The notes under the pieces were generated by a model. The model was not told the origin of the DNA. It worked only from the letters and a program-made list of their open reading frames with translations, and did not search any database. Below are positions 1 to 8,213 of a stretch of 45,101 nt of DNA, piece by piece. Position 1 is the first letter of the stretch. Each line of letters starts with the position of its first letter. The position numbers and the translations under genes were made by a program. The DNA comes from Muribaculaceae bacterium (GTDB taxonomy: Bacteria > Bacteroidota > Bacteroidia > Bacteroidales > Muribaculaceae): the NCBI GenBank assembly GCA_022510505.1, contig JAFLTL010000017.1, positions 1 through 45,101 on the forward strand. Direction: 5' to 3'.

Positions 1-158
1 ATGTTTCCGACATAGACCGGATAAATAAATTTGACACCATGGTCGACAACGATATCTTCGCCGCCACCACCTTCGCCGCCACCGCCTCCGGGATTGTCAT
101 CGCTACAAGCGGTCAGAGCCAAAATTGAAAAGAGAAAGAGTGATAATTTCTTAAACAT
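1..158 (-). CDS. Lipoprotein with Gly-rich linker (partial, 3' end outside window)
   Basis: Reading from the ATG at 158 down to position 1 gives a 52-residue N-terminus: a short basic start, a hydrophobic stretch and a lipobox ending LTAC (Cys about residue 18). The Cys is followed by SDDN and then a low-complexity Gly/Glu linker of about 14 residues before a beta-rich start (VDHGVKFIYPVYVG). This is the usual layout of a Bacteroidota surface or periplasmic lipoprotein: lipidated Cys, acidic residues, flexible linker, folded domain. The acidic residues just after the Cys resemble the lipoprotein export signal known for Bacteroidota surface lipoproteins, which is inference here. Family cannot be decided because the body lies outside the window. 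It is separated from the upstream operon by 135 bp containing its own promoter-like element. Confidence 0.75.
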   Translation of the reverse strand, partial: MFKKLSLFLFSILALTACSDDNPGGGGGEGGGGEDIVVDHGVKFIYPVYVGN

Positions 159-218
159 ATCTTTAAATTTATGATTCTTTTTTATAAAACTCAATTTTAA
201 GCTTTTTATTGTGTTTTG

Positions 219-226
219 CAAATATA
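219..226 (-). promoter_or_regulatory. Bacteroidetes -7 box for the partial lipoprotein
   Basis: The minus strand reads TATATTTG, a perfect match to TAnnTTTG, about 60 bp upstream of the ATG at 158. A TTTG lies further upstream, but only 13 bp away rather than the usual 19-21, so the -33 part is not convincing. The surrounding 159-293 region is AT-rich and holds no gene. Confidence 0.45.
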
Positions 227-293
227 ATATTTTCAGTTACAAATAATATCCAGGAGTCCTCTTTTTGTTTGATTATTAACTATAAGCTATAAA

Positions 294-1196
294 TTACCTC
301 CTATACGACTCCAGGATATTATCCCGAAAAATCAGATAAACTCCACCATCATACGTCCACTTTTCATAAACCGACGAATAGTCGTGTCCGCGGTCGACCT
401 CCTTGGGCGAGCCCAACGACAAGCGTGCCTCGTCGCGGGTCATTCCGGGCATGATTCTACCTTCGATTATAGCCTGCCAAGTATCATCCGTTATGGATTG
501 ATATCGTTCGTGTGGATCAGTCAATGAGAACAATGTATCGAAGTTCCTGGTCGAACGCGTTCCGTTTCCAACGGACATATAAACCGAGTAGATTCGGTTG
601 GCCTCGGTTGGAACCGGAGAGAATGACACCTTGACCGGAAAATCGAAATTGCCGGGTTCGACAGCCGACACCACAACCGGAACGAATTTCTTTCTCGTGA
701 CAGGATTGCCTGCACTGTCATACCACCGTGGAGTCACGATATAGAAAGTTTTGTCAATCAACCTGTCGCGAACTTTATCGGCGATGTCAAGTTCAACCGT
801 AAAAGGAATCTCAACTTCCTCCCTTTCAGTCACCTCATGCAAAGGAGCGTTGACACGGTATTGCAGTGAAGGATTAGAGGGTGTCGAAAATGTGATGTCG
901 ACCGCACTTCCTGTTGGCGACGTGACCTCAGTCAGACTATCGAACGTCAGAATGTCTCCCATGTGGAGATTAGCGGGAATCGTTCCAGGCTGGAAAATCA
1001 TGTCGATGCGCGAGTCGGTGACCAGGAATTTCTTGCCGGAAGTCCACTGCGAAATTGGTTCGGGAAAAACATCGTCGAAGTATTTCTGCTCGGCGGTGAC
1101 GCTGACATGTTTCTTTATGTCGCGGTTACCGATTGTCGGGGTCGACTCGACACCGGTGAAACATGCCGCTGTCGTCGTTAACAACAACAGCAGCAT
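294..1196 (-). CDS. Lipoprotein with C-terminal BamE/OmlA (SmpA)-like domain
   Basis: A 300-residue protein with a very short leader: a run of Leu/Thr/Ala ends in Cys at residue 12 (TAAC), a plausible lipobox although the N-terminus lacks the usual Lys/Arg. The only ATG before the hydrophobic stretch is the one used, and an in-frame stop lies about 40 bp upstream, so a longer ATG start is excluded. The first 240 residues look beta-rich and match no family I recognise. The last 55 residues contain GMTRDEARLSLGSP, then KWTY and a final strand pair, the pattern of the SmpA/OmlA (BamE-like) fold (MT..EV...LG.P ... W.Y). It is the last gene of the minus-strand run, 19 bp after the oligopeptidase stop. 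An outer-membrane or periplasmic role is inferred from the lipobox and domain, not shown. Confidence 0.75.
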   Translation of the reverse strand: MLLLLLTTTAACFTGVESTPTIGNRDIKKHVSVTAEQKYFDDVFPEPISQWTSGKKFLVTDSRIDMIFQPGTIPANLHMGDILTFDSLTEVTSPTGSAVDITFSTPSNPSLQYRVNAPLHEVTEREEVEIPFTVELDIADKVRDRLIDKTFYIVTPRWYDSAGNPVTRKKFVPVVVSAVEPGNFDFPVKVSFSPVPTEANRIYSVYMSVGNGTRSTRNFDTLFSLTDPHERYQSITDDTWQAIIEGRIMPGMTRDEARLSLGSPKEVDRGHDYSSVYEKWTYDGGVYLIFRDNILESYRR

Positions 1197-1215
1197 GGAA
1201 TACAGTGTTATTTGA

Positions 1216-3336
1216 TTACTTTTCAGGGAGATTGTTCAGGATGAATGAATAAATGTCGGTCTGTTCCTCAATTACCTTCGCAACCGGTTTGCCACCGCCG
1301 TGACCGGCCTTCGAATCGATACGGATAATCTTGGGTTTGTCGCCGGTGTCGCTGGCCTGAAGAGTAGTTGCATATTTGAACGAATGAGCCGGAACGACGC
1401 GGTCGTCATGATCAGCGGTTGTTACCATAATAGCAGGATAGGGAGTTCCATCATTCTTGATGTTATGGACCGGAGAGTAGTCATAGAGATACTCAAACAT
1501 CTCTTTCGAGTCAGCACTTGTGCCATAGTCACTTGCCCAGTTCCATCCGATCGTGAATAAATGATACCTCAACATGTCCATTACGCCCACCTGGGGAATG
1601 GCAACAGCGAAGAGGTCGGGACGCTGGTTAACAACGGCGCCGATGAGCAAACCTCCGTTGCTTCCGCCAACGCAAACAATCTCATCGGGCGTTGTCCATT
1701 TTTCTTTGATCAGATATTCCGCTGCCGAGATGAAATCGTCGAATACATTCTGTTTGTTCATCTTGGTACCCGCAAGATGCCATTCTTCGCCATATTCACC
1801 TCCGCCTCGCATGTTGACTTGTGCGTAGATGCCGCCATTTTCCAACCAAAAGAGTCTGTATGCCGAGAAGCCGGGTGTCAGCGAGATGTTGAAACCACCG
1901 TAACCGTATAGGAACACCGGATTCTTTCCGTCTCGTTTCAGTCCTTTCTTATAGGTGAGGAACATAGGAATCTGTGTACCATCGACTGAGGGGAAGAACA
2001 CTTGTTCGGTCACATAGTCCTCAGGATTGAAACCCTTGATGTCGGTCGTCTTGTATTCCTTGCTCTCGCCCGTGGCTGTGTCGTAGGAGAAAATCGCAGC
2101 AGGATAGAGGAACGAAGTGAAGGAATAGAAAACATCATCGTTGTCTTCGCTTGTGGAGAAACCAACCGATCCCAATGTGGGAAGTTCAATGTCGCGAATC
2201 TTTGTGCCGTCGATATTATACAAAGATGGATGGTCCGACGCGTCTTTCTGGCGAGTCACAATCATCTTGTCGGATCCTGTGAAGCTGACAGAAGTCAATA
2301 CCCCATCCCCTTCGGGAATGAGTTCCTGCCAGTTTTCAATACTCGGGTTGGATGCCTCGGCAACCATGAGGCGATAGCATGGAGCTCCATAGTTGGTCAG
2401 GATATAGAACTTTCCGTTCTTGACACCAACCACCCCAATCTCATAGTTTTGTGACGGCTCGATGGTGACCCATTGTGAGGAAGGTTTGCGGCGGTCCTTC
2501 ACTTTGAGTGAGTTTCCCAGACCCTGACCTGAACCCGTTATGAAGAGATATTGTCCATCACCCTCCACATCGGACGAAAAGAAGTATAGTGGATTCTCCG
2601 GTTCCGCATAGGCAATCTGGTCGGCCGACTGAGGAGTTCCTAATTTGTGATAATATACTGTATGGCCTTCGTTTGCGTTAGAAAATTCCTTACCGGCTTC
2701 GGGTCGTGGATAGGCACTGTAATAGAACCCATCGTCAGCCCAATCGGCACCGGTAAATTTGGCCCATTCGATGTGGTCATCTAGCAATTGTCCCGTTTCA
2801 ACATCCATAACGTAGATTTCAGTCCAGTCAGATCCGCTTCTTGAAATCGTGTAGGCCATATATTTGCCGTCGGGCGACATAGATGTGCCGGTCAAAGCAA
2901 CCGTTCCATCCTCGCTCAGAGCATTCGGGTCGAGAAAAACGACGGGAGTCGAATCAAGAGAGTCGGTTCGATAGAGAACCGATTGATTCTTCAGTCCGTC
3001 ATTCTCATAAAAGTAATAACGGCCGTCCTTCTTTTTCGATGGCATTCCATGCTTTGGATAGTTGGCCAACTGAGTCAAGCGGTTCTTGATTTTGTCACGA
3101 TTGGGAAGTGATGCAAGGTAATCATTTGTAATCTTGCGTTCCTGCTCAACCCAGGCCAGAGTTTCAGCCGCAGTATCGTTTTCCAAGGGACGGTAGGGGT
3201 CGGGGACCTCGACACCGAAATATGTGTCGACTGTTTCCGATGTAGGTGCAACGGGATATTCGATCTTTTGCATTTTGTGGGAACATGATGTGAAAGCAGC
3301 GAGTGCAACACCACATAGAAGAGGAACGTGTTTCAT
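1216..3336 (-). CDS. Prolyl oligopeptidase family serine peptidase (S9A), lipoprotein
   Basis: A 706-residue peptidase of the S9A family, which cleaves short proline-containing peptides after Pro. It has an N-terminal seven-bladed propeller region (about residues 70-430) and a C-terminal alpha/beta hydrolase. The catalytic triad is readable: Ser559 in GGSNGG, Asp644 in DHDDRVVP and His679 in AGHGGG. The ATG at 3336 gives a clean lipoprotein signal (MKHVPLLCGVALAAFTSC); ATGs at 3357 and 3375 would add a polar extension ahead of it and overlap the upstream gene, so they are less likely. The lipobox implies periplasmic membrane anchoring. The usual length of the family is about 700 residues, so the gene is complete. 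It starts 13 bp after the exonuclease stop. Likely role: periplasmic peptide digestion. Confidence 0.93.
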   Translation of the reverse strand: MKHVPLLCGVALAAFTSCSHKMQKIEYPVAPTSETVDTYFGVEVPDPYRPLENDTAAETLAWVEQERKITNDYLASLPNRDKIKNRLTQLANYPKHGMPSKKKDGRYYFYENDGLKNQSVLYRTDSLDSTPVVFLDPNALSEDGTVALTGTSMSPDGKYMAYTISRSGSDWTEIYVMDVETGQLLDDHIEWAKFTGADWADDGFYYSAYPRPEAGKEFSNANEGHTVYYHKLGTPQSADQIAYAEPENPLYFFSSDVEGDGQYLFITGSGQGLGNSLKVKDRRKPSSQWVTIEPSQNYEIGVVGVKNGKFYILTNYGAPCYRLMVAEASNPSIENWQELIPEGDGVLTSVSFTGSDKMIVTRQKDASDHPSLYNIDGTKIRDIELPTLGSVGFSTSEDNDDVFYSFTSFLYPAAIFSYDTATGESKEYKTTDIKGFNPEDYVTEQVFFPSVDGTQIPMFLTYKKGLKRDGKNPVFLYGYGGFNISLTPGFSAYRLFWLENGGIYAQVNMRGGGEYGEEWHLAGTKMNKQNVFDDFISAAEYLIKEKWTTPDEIVCVGGSNGGLLIGAVVNQRPDLFAVAIPQVGVMDMLRYHLFTIGWNWASDYGTSADSKEMFEYLYDYSPVHNIKNDGTPYPAIMVTTADHDDRVVPAHSFKYATTLQASDTGDKPKIIRIDSKAGHGGGKPVAKVIEEQTDIYSFILNNLPEK

Positions 3337-3349
3337 GATTATGGATTGA

Positions 3350-3979
3350 TTATTCATTGTGAGGTGTATCATCATAGGCTACTTTATAAGGCGAGTCGTC
3401 GGGACTGAAGTGTCCAGCCGACAAGTGGGTGTAAATTTCAAGACAAGCCCATGCATCGAGAGCAGCATAGTTCATCTGTGCTTCCGTCAAATCATCCGCT
3501 TCCCAATTGGTCAGTCGTTGGGACTTGGAAATTCTCTTTCCGAAGATTATGGCGAAAATCCTGGCCAGGCTATTGTCTTTGATATCGAACTCCTTCACCC
3601 ATGATTGTAGTTCAAGAAAACCCTTAGGCTCCAAATCGTCGCATATTCGAGCCAGGGAATGGAAGTCATCCTTGGTTGACAATCCTATTTTCATTACCTT
3701 TTCACTCTCCAGAACCTGTCGGATGTGGCTTGTTATCCCGGTTTTGTTGAGACGGAAAAGGAAGCATTCGTCTTTAGTGGCCAATTGCAGGAGCGATACT
3801 TTATGGGGACGTCCTTTGTGAAAATTGGGACGTGTTTCGGTATCGAATCCAATCATTTTCTGCTTTAACAGAAATAGAGAGGCATCGCGTGCCGTGGATG
3901 CCGACTCGATCAGATGGGTTCGTCCTTGAAAGTCGACCTTTGGTAATTCAGCGAGAATTTCTTTCGATATAGACAGCAT
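3350..3979 (-). CDS. 3'-5' exonuclease domain protein (DEDDy, RNase D-like)
   Basis: A 209-residue cytoplasmic protein consisting of a single DEDDy exonuclease domain. The Exo I motif is Asp46-Thr-Glu48 (GFDTET), Exo II includes the conserved Asp in KIGLSTKDDFHSL, and Exo III is the Y...D of MNYAALDAWACLEIY. Unlike true RNase D (about 370 residues) it lacks HRDC domains, so it belongs to the short stand-alone exonucleases common in Bacteroidota; the substrate (RNA or DNA 3' ends) cannot be told from sequence. It starts 6 bp after the MFS transporter stop and ends 13 bp before the oligopeptidase, consistent with co-transcription. Confidence 0.9.
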   Translation of the reverse strand: MLSISKEILAELPKVDFQGRTHLIESASTARDASLFLLKQKMIGFDTETRPNFHKGRPHKVSLLQLATKDECFLFRLNKTGITSHIRQVLESEKVMKIGLSTKDDFHSLARICDDLEPKGFLELQSWVKEFDIKDNSLARIFAIIFGKRISKSQRLTNWEADDLTEAQMNYAALDAWACLEIYTHLSAGHFSPDDSPYKVAYDDTPHNE

Positions 3980-3985
3980 TTCGGA

Positions 3986-5632
3986 TTATTCGTTATTAAC
4001 GGCGTCGGCAACCAACGGCACGTCAGATTCAGTCGCTTTCTCGCGAATGAATATTACGCAGAATGCCCCGACAATGAGTGCTCCACCGGCAATCAGCATC
4101 ATGACATATTGCGGAGCAAGACCATTGGCCGATCCGAACCATCCCAAGACAGTTCCTCCAATAAGCGCGCCGATAATTTGTGGTATGGTTATAGTGCAAT
4201 TGAAAAGGCCGAGGTAGGCACCGATGTTACCGCCTTTCAGTGAGTTGGTCAAGATGGTGAACGGCCATGCGAGCATAGCAGCCCAAGCGCATCCGATCAG
4301 CACGAACGAAACGAAGAGCAGATAGGGATCGGTGAAAAGTCCGGCGGTGATGAATCCGGCTCCTCCCAGCAACAAACTCAAAGCATAACTGAACTTACGG
4401 CTACGGAATCGAGGCAAGACAAGTGCCCAGACAACCGAACCCAGCGCCTGAACAGCAAAAAGGATTCCCACCCAGTTTCCGGCAGCGTTGTACTCCTCTG
4501 AGTCTGTGTTCAACTCCTCTTTGCGAACTATTGTGACAGAGGCAGGATTGGGAAGCGTCACTTTGTTAACCTCGTCGAGATATAACTTGTGGGTTTGAGG
4601 ATCCTCACCCATGATGTTGGCAAACAGCAGAGTGGAATTTTGAGGCAAAGCGTTAATATCGACCAATTCCTTACCGTTGGAAATCAGCAACGCGCTATCG
4701 GCAGCATTCAGGACAAACTTAGCCTTGTGACTGACGAGCATACCGTTATCCATGAATTCCACCTTATCGGCATGCAATGTTGTCGGACAGTCAAAGGCGT
4801 TCTTGGCTACGGTTCCATTGGTGTAGGTCCACATAAACAGAAATGCCATCCAGCAAAAGAACTGAACCAATCCGACCGACCAGAATGTTGACGGGGCTTT
4901 GACCAACAATTTAACCAGATTGTCATGCTTTTCGCCGTCTTTAGCCGGTGTCTCTGGTATCCCGTTATATTGTGCATATACATGGGGGGGCCATTCCTGA
5001 ATCTTTATCAATGAATAAATCACACATAATAGAAGTATGACAGCACCGGCATAGAAGGAATAGATGACTGTGGGTGGAACGACACCCGATTCGGCTGTGT
5101 TCTTAACTCCGATCCATGTCAACAAGAACGGGAACACAAAACCAACCACACTACCGGCATTACAAAGAAAACTTTGAATCGAATAGGCAAGGCCTTTTTG
5201 TTTTTCATTGACCATGTCTCCGACAAGCATCTTGAACGGTTGCATGGCCATGTTAATCGAAGTGTCGAGCAACATCAAGGCCACCAGTCCCATGATGATT
5301 GCCTGAGACACTGCAAGATGAAAACTTCCCGAATTCGGCAGCAAACACATAACTATAACGGCAACTCCTGCTCCCACGATCAGATAGGGCAGTCTTCGAC
5401 CGAAACGGTTCCAGGTGCGGTCGCTCATAGTTCCGACGACAGGCTGAACAAGCAATCCCATCAGGGGTGGAAGAATCCAGAAATAGCTAAGATCGTGGGG
5501 GTCTGCTCCCAGAGTTGCAAAAATACGGGAGACATTGGCGCTTTGCAAAGCATAGGCTATTTGGACTCCGAAGAAACCGAAACTTAGATTCCATAATTTC
5601 CAAAAACCGAGGTCAGGTTTTACGTTTGCCAT
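3986..5632 (-). CDS. SLC45-like MFS sugar transporter with a large periplasmic insertion
   Basis: A 548-residue MFS transporter with a GPH/SLC45-type signature in the first cytoplasmic loop: GTMSDRTWNRFGRRLPY. Such proteins move disaccharides such as maltose or sucrose with cations in other lineages; the substrate here is unknown. Twelve membrane helices are readable. Between about residues 278 and 380, after the seventh helix, sits a soluble insertion of roughly 100 residues with beta character, absent from ordinary MFS proteins of about 450 residues. The ATG at 5632 (MANVKPDLGFWKLWN) is preferred: the longer GTG-started frame overlaps nfo and adds a polar extension, while 5632 lies 26 bp after the nfo stop with a purine-rich AGAAAGAAAA just upstream. 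A run of seven G occurs on the plus strand at 4984-4990 inside the gene. Confidence 0.88.
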   Translation of the reverse strand: MANVKPDLGFWKLWNLSFGFFGVQIAYALQSANVSRIFATLGADPHDLSYFWILPPLMGLLVQPVVGTMSDRTWNRFGRRLPYLIVGAGVAVIVMCLLPNSGSFHLAVSQAIIMGLVALMLLDTSINMAMQPFKMLVGDMVNEKQKGLAYSIQSFLCNAGSVVGFVFPFLLTWIGVKNTAESGVVPPTVIYSFYAGAVILLLCVIYSLIKIQEWPPHVYAQYNGIPETPAKDGEKHDNLVKLLVKAPSTFWSVGLVQFFCWMAFLFMWTYTNGTVAKNAFDCPTTLHADKVEFMDNGMLVSHKAKFVLNAADSALLISNGKELVDINALPQNSTLLFANIMGEDPQTHKLYLDEVNKVTLPNPASVTIVRKEELNTDSEEYNAAGNWVGILFAVQALGSVVWALVLPRFRSRKFSYALSLLLGGAGFITAGLFTDPYLLFVSFVLIGCAWAAMLAWPFTILTNSLKGGNIGAYLGLFNCTITIPQIIGALIGGTVLGWFGSANGLAPQYVMMLIAGGALIVGAFCVIFIREKATESDVPLVADAVNNE

Positions 5633-5658
5633 TTTTCTTTCTGTATTAAGATTTGAGG

Positions 5659-6498
5659 TTATGTCAGTGAATAAAGAAAGGCTATTTCCTTCTGCCACAA
5701 TTCCGGATCGGGTGTCTCGAGAATCAGCGGAATATTATCCATTCTAGGGTCCTTCATCAGAAGTTCGAAGAAGGGCGATCCCAATTCACCGTTTCCAATC
5801 AGAGCATGTCGGTCGACCCTTGAACCAACACCTTTTTTGCTATCATTGATGTGCATTGCCGAGAGGTAACGGAATCCGATTGTTTCATCAAACTCTTTCC
5901 ATGTGGCCTCGTAGGTTTCGGGGGTAGTCATGTCGTAACCTGCTGCAAATGTGTGGCAGGTATCTACACAAACACCGACTCTTTCCTTGTCCTCAACGTG
6001 GGAAATGATTTCAGCAATCTGTTCAAACCGATGTCCTAAATTCGAGCCTTGTCCTGCAGTCGTTTCAATGACAGCCTTCACACCTGAAGTTTTATCGAGT
6101 GTTATGTTAATCGAATCAGCAATCAGCCTCAGACATTCCTGTGGCTGCATCAAGTTCAGGTGGGAACCGGGATGAAAATTCAACATTGTCAACCCTAATT
6201 GTTCGCATCTCCTAATCTCGTCAAGGAATGCCTCACGCGAAAGATGAAGTTTCTGTTTGTCGGGAGCACCAAGATTAATCAGAAAACTGTCATGGGGTAA
6301 AATGAATTCGGGGGAGAAACCGAAGCGCGCACAGTTTTCCTTGAACGACTTCGTCTCCTCTTCACTAATAGGCGACGATTTCCATTTCGACGGGTTGCGA
6401 GTGAAAAGCGCAAAGGCGCGTGCGCCAATTCCTGCTGCCTCTATCGGTGCATTAGAAACACCGCCTTCTGCCGATACATGTGCTCCGATATATTTCAT
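5659..6498 (-). CDS. nfo: Deoxyribonuclease IV (endonuclease IV, AP endonuclease)
   Basis: A 279-residue AP endonuclease of the Nfo family, which incises DNA 5' to abasic sites in base excision repair using three Zn ions in a TIM barrel. Hallmarks are present in order: KYIGAHVSAEGG at the N-terminus, ETTAGQGSNLG (metal-ligand Glu), VCVDTCHTFAAGYD (Asp and His ligands), and HINDSKKGVGSRVDRH followed by the GNGELG region. Length equals the family norm (about 280). The ATG at 6498 is 5 bp downstream of the mlaF stop, so it is probably co-transcribed with mlaEF, an envelope system with no obvious link to DNA repair. Confidence 0.97.
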   Translation of the reverse strand: MKYIGAHVSAEGGVSNAPIEAAGIGARAFALFTRNPSKWKSSPISEEETKSFKENCARFGFSPEFILPHDSFLINLGAPDKQKLHLSREAFLDEIRRCEQLGLTMLNFHPGSHLNLMQPQECLRLIADSINITLDKTSGVKAVIETTAGQGSNLGHRFEQIAEIISHVEDKERVGVCVDTCHTFAAGYDMTTPETYEATWKEFDETIGFRYLSAMHINDSKKGVGSRVDRHALIGNGELGSPFFELLMKDPRMDNIPLILETPDPELWQKEIAFLYSLT

Positions 6499-6503
6499 TC
6501 ATC

Positions 6504-7289
6504 TCACTCTTTAGGGGTATCTTCCGACGCGTTGTGAATGATGTAGTCTTTCACTTCCTGGAAAAGACGGGTTGCGAAAACGAAATCGTTCAGTGCCTCG
6601 CTTGATGTCTTGAATATCTTGTCCTTGTCTCCAACCCATTCGCGATAACCCTTGTTAATGAATACGATGTTCTCTCCTATTCCCAATACCGAGTTCATAT
6701 CATGGGTATTAATGATTGTCGTGATGTTGTATTCATGTGTGATGTCGCTGAGCAATTCATCGATAAGGATCGAAGTTTTGGGGTCAAGACCCGAGTTGGG
6801 CTCATCACAGAAAAGGTATTTCGGGTTAAGAGCGATGGCTCGTGCAATTGCGACTCTTTTTTGCATTCCTCCCGATATTTCCGACGGAAACTTATCCTCG
6901 GCACCTTTCAGGTTCACACGCTCCAGGCAGAATCGCGCTCTTTCAAGCTGCTCCTCATTCGACATTGTAGTGAACATTGTCAACGGGAACATCACGTTTC
7001 CAAGCACAGTTTCCGAGTCAAAAAGAGCCGAGCCCTGAAACAGCATGCCAATCTCTTTTCTCAGTTCCTTGATTTGGGAAGCATTCATCTTCATCACGTC
7101 TCGGCCGTCATAGAGAATTTCTCCCTCATCGGGTCGAAGCAATCCGACGATACTTTTCATCAGAACAGTCTTACCCGAACCGCTCTGACCGATAATCAAG
7201 TTGGTCTTACCGGTGTAGAACGTGGCGCTGACATCGTGCAGAACTGTCTTGCCGTCAAACGACTTGGTGACATCCCTTACTTCGATCAT
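6504..7289 (-). CDS. mlaF: Mla-type phospholipid ABC transporter ATP-binding protein
   Basis: A 261-residue ABC ATPase. Walker A is GQSGSGKT (residues 34-41), the signature is ISGGMQKR and Walker B is YLFCDEPNSGLD. The signature variant SGGMQKR, and the immediate pairing with an MlaE-type permease, identify it as MlaF, the motor that drives phospholipid movement between the inner and outer membranes. Its start overlaps the mlaE stop by 4 bases (ATGA), so the pair is translationally coupled. No MlaD (MCE-domain) gene follows; the next gene is nfo, so the substrate-binding subunit must be encoded elsewhere. Confidence 0.93.
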   Translation of the reverse strand: MIEVRDVTKSFDGKTVLHDVSATFYTGKTNLIIGQSGSGKTVLMKSIVGLLRPDEGEILYDGRDVMKMNASQIKELRKEIGMLFQGSALFDSETVLGNVMFPLTMFTTMSNEEQLERARFCLERVNLKGAEDKFPSEISGGMQKRVAIARAIALNPKYLFCDEPNSGLDPKTSILIDELLSDITHEYNITTIINTHDMNSVLGIGENIVFINKGYREWVGDKDKIFKTSSEALNDFVFATRLFQEVKDYIIHNASEDTPKE

Positions 7290-8032
7290 TGCAACAGAAG
7301 TTTAGTTAAAATCACATCGAAAAGCAATATCAGGATAGAACTCGTCACAACAGCATCGGTGCTCGCCTTCCCCACTTCCAACGCTCCTCCGCGCACATAG
7401 TATCCGAAGAATGACGCAATGGAAGCGATAATGAAGGCGAAAAAGAAGCATTTTATCAAGCCATACCACACATACCATTCCTGGAAAAGTGCTTGCAATC
7501 CGTAGGAATATCTCGAAGCAGGTATCAGATCGGTGAAAATTGCCACCAAGAATCCTCCAAATAACGCAGTTCCCATGCAAAAGGTCACCAAAATAGGCAT
7601 AAACAGCACAAAAGCCACGACCTTAGGTAACACCAGGAATGAACACGAGTTCACTCCCATGATTTCCAATGCATCGATTTGCTCGGTGACTCTCATCGTA
7701 CCAATCTCTGAAGCTATGTTGCTGCCTACTTTACCGGCCAGAATCAAGCAAAGGATTGAATTGGAGAACTCCAGCAACACGATGTCGCGAGTCGCGAGTC
7801 CGACAGTATAGGCCGGCATCAGCGGTGATGTCGTGTTCAGCTGCATTTGGATCGCTATCACGGCTCCGATAAATAGCGATATGATTATTACCAGAGGAAT
7901 TGAATCAACTCCAAGTTTCGATATCTCATCGATACACCTTCTTGCAAAAACGCTCCAGCGGTCGGGTACCTTGAATGTCCTTTCCATGAAAAGACAATAT
8001 TTCCCGGTGTTGGTCAGCCATGTGTTTATCAT
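7286..8032 (-). CDS. mlaE: Mla-type phospholipid ABC transporter permease
   Basis: A 248-residue inner-membrane permease of the MlaE family. It shows the amphipathic N-terminal segment, about five to six membrane helices and the conserved core AGKVGSNIASEIGTMRVTEQIDALEIMGV, which contacts the ATPase. With MlaF it forms the membrane core that moves phospholipids to or from an MCE protein. The ATG at 8032 (MINTWLTNTG) is chosen; the longer frame would need TTG at 8056. First gene of the minus-strand run; a promoter-like -7 box lies about 95 bp upstream. Confidence 0.93.
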   Translation of the reverse strand: MINTWLTNTGKYCLFMERTFKVPDRWSVFARRCIDEISKLGVDSIPLVIIISLFIGAVIAIQMQLNTTSPLMPAYTVGLATRDIVLLEFSNSILCLILAGKVGSNIASEIGTMRVTEQIDALEIMGVNSCSFLVLPKVVAFVLFMPILVTFCMGTALFGGFLVAIFTDLIPASRYSYGLQALFQEWYVWYGLIKCFFFAFIIASIASFFGYYVRGGALEVGKASTDAVVTSSILILLFDVILTKLLLQ

Positions 8033-8127
8033 AGTGCAATCTTTGCGATAATTCAATTATGGGCGGCACAAATAGCCCTTATTCTAAAATGGGAATGTTT
8101 CCCTTCAAATCATATTGGTTGGTCCTA

Positions 8128-8135
8128 CAAAGATA
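8128..8135 (-). promoter_or_regulatory. Bacteroidetes -7 box for mlaEF operon
   Basis: The minus strand reads TATCTTTG, a perfect TAnnTTTG box, placing a transcript start near 8121 and a leader of about 90 nt before mlaE. No TTTG/TTG is seen 19-21 bp further upstream, so the -33 element is weak or absent. The box is 7 bp from the -33 element of the opposing udk promoter. Confidence 0.5.
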
Positions 8136-8142
8136 AGTAAAA

Positions 8143-8174
8143 TTTGTTGATGATGATGGCGTTTGTTAACTTTG
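8143..8174 (+). promoter_or_regulatory. Bacteroidetes-type promoter for udk-lptB operon
   Basis: TTTG at 8143-8146, exactly 20 bp, then TAACTTTG at 8167-8174. This matches the Bacteroidetes primary sigma consensus (TTTG, 19-21 bp, TAnnTTTG) in both parts. The expected transcript start is near 8180, about 35 nt ahead of the udk ATG at 8214. Confidence 0.75.
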
Positions 8175-8213
8175 TGGAAAAATAAAGTTTAACCTAAACT
8201 TTGCGCTGAGAAT

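Noticed and set aside
245..320. Near-perfect 13-bp inverted repeat (AATATCCAGGAGT at 245-257 and ACTCCAGGATATT at 308-320) across the end of the BamE-like gene
   Set aside because: One mismatch, a 50-nt loop and no T run after it on the minus strand; it may be chance and is not a convincing terminator.
4984..4990. Run of seven G inside the MFS transporter gene, possibly a slippage (phase variation) site
   Set aside because: The frame is intact, the run is short compared with known phase-variable tracts, and the position mid-gene in a housekeeping-like operon gives no further support.
6702..7400. 232-codon open frame on the plus strand
   Set aside because: It lies wholly opposite mlaF/mlaE, whose motifs are intact; the translated sequence has no domain pattern and is a shadow frame.
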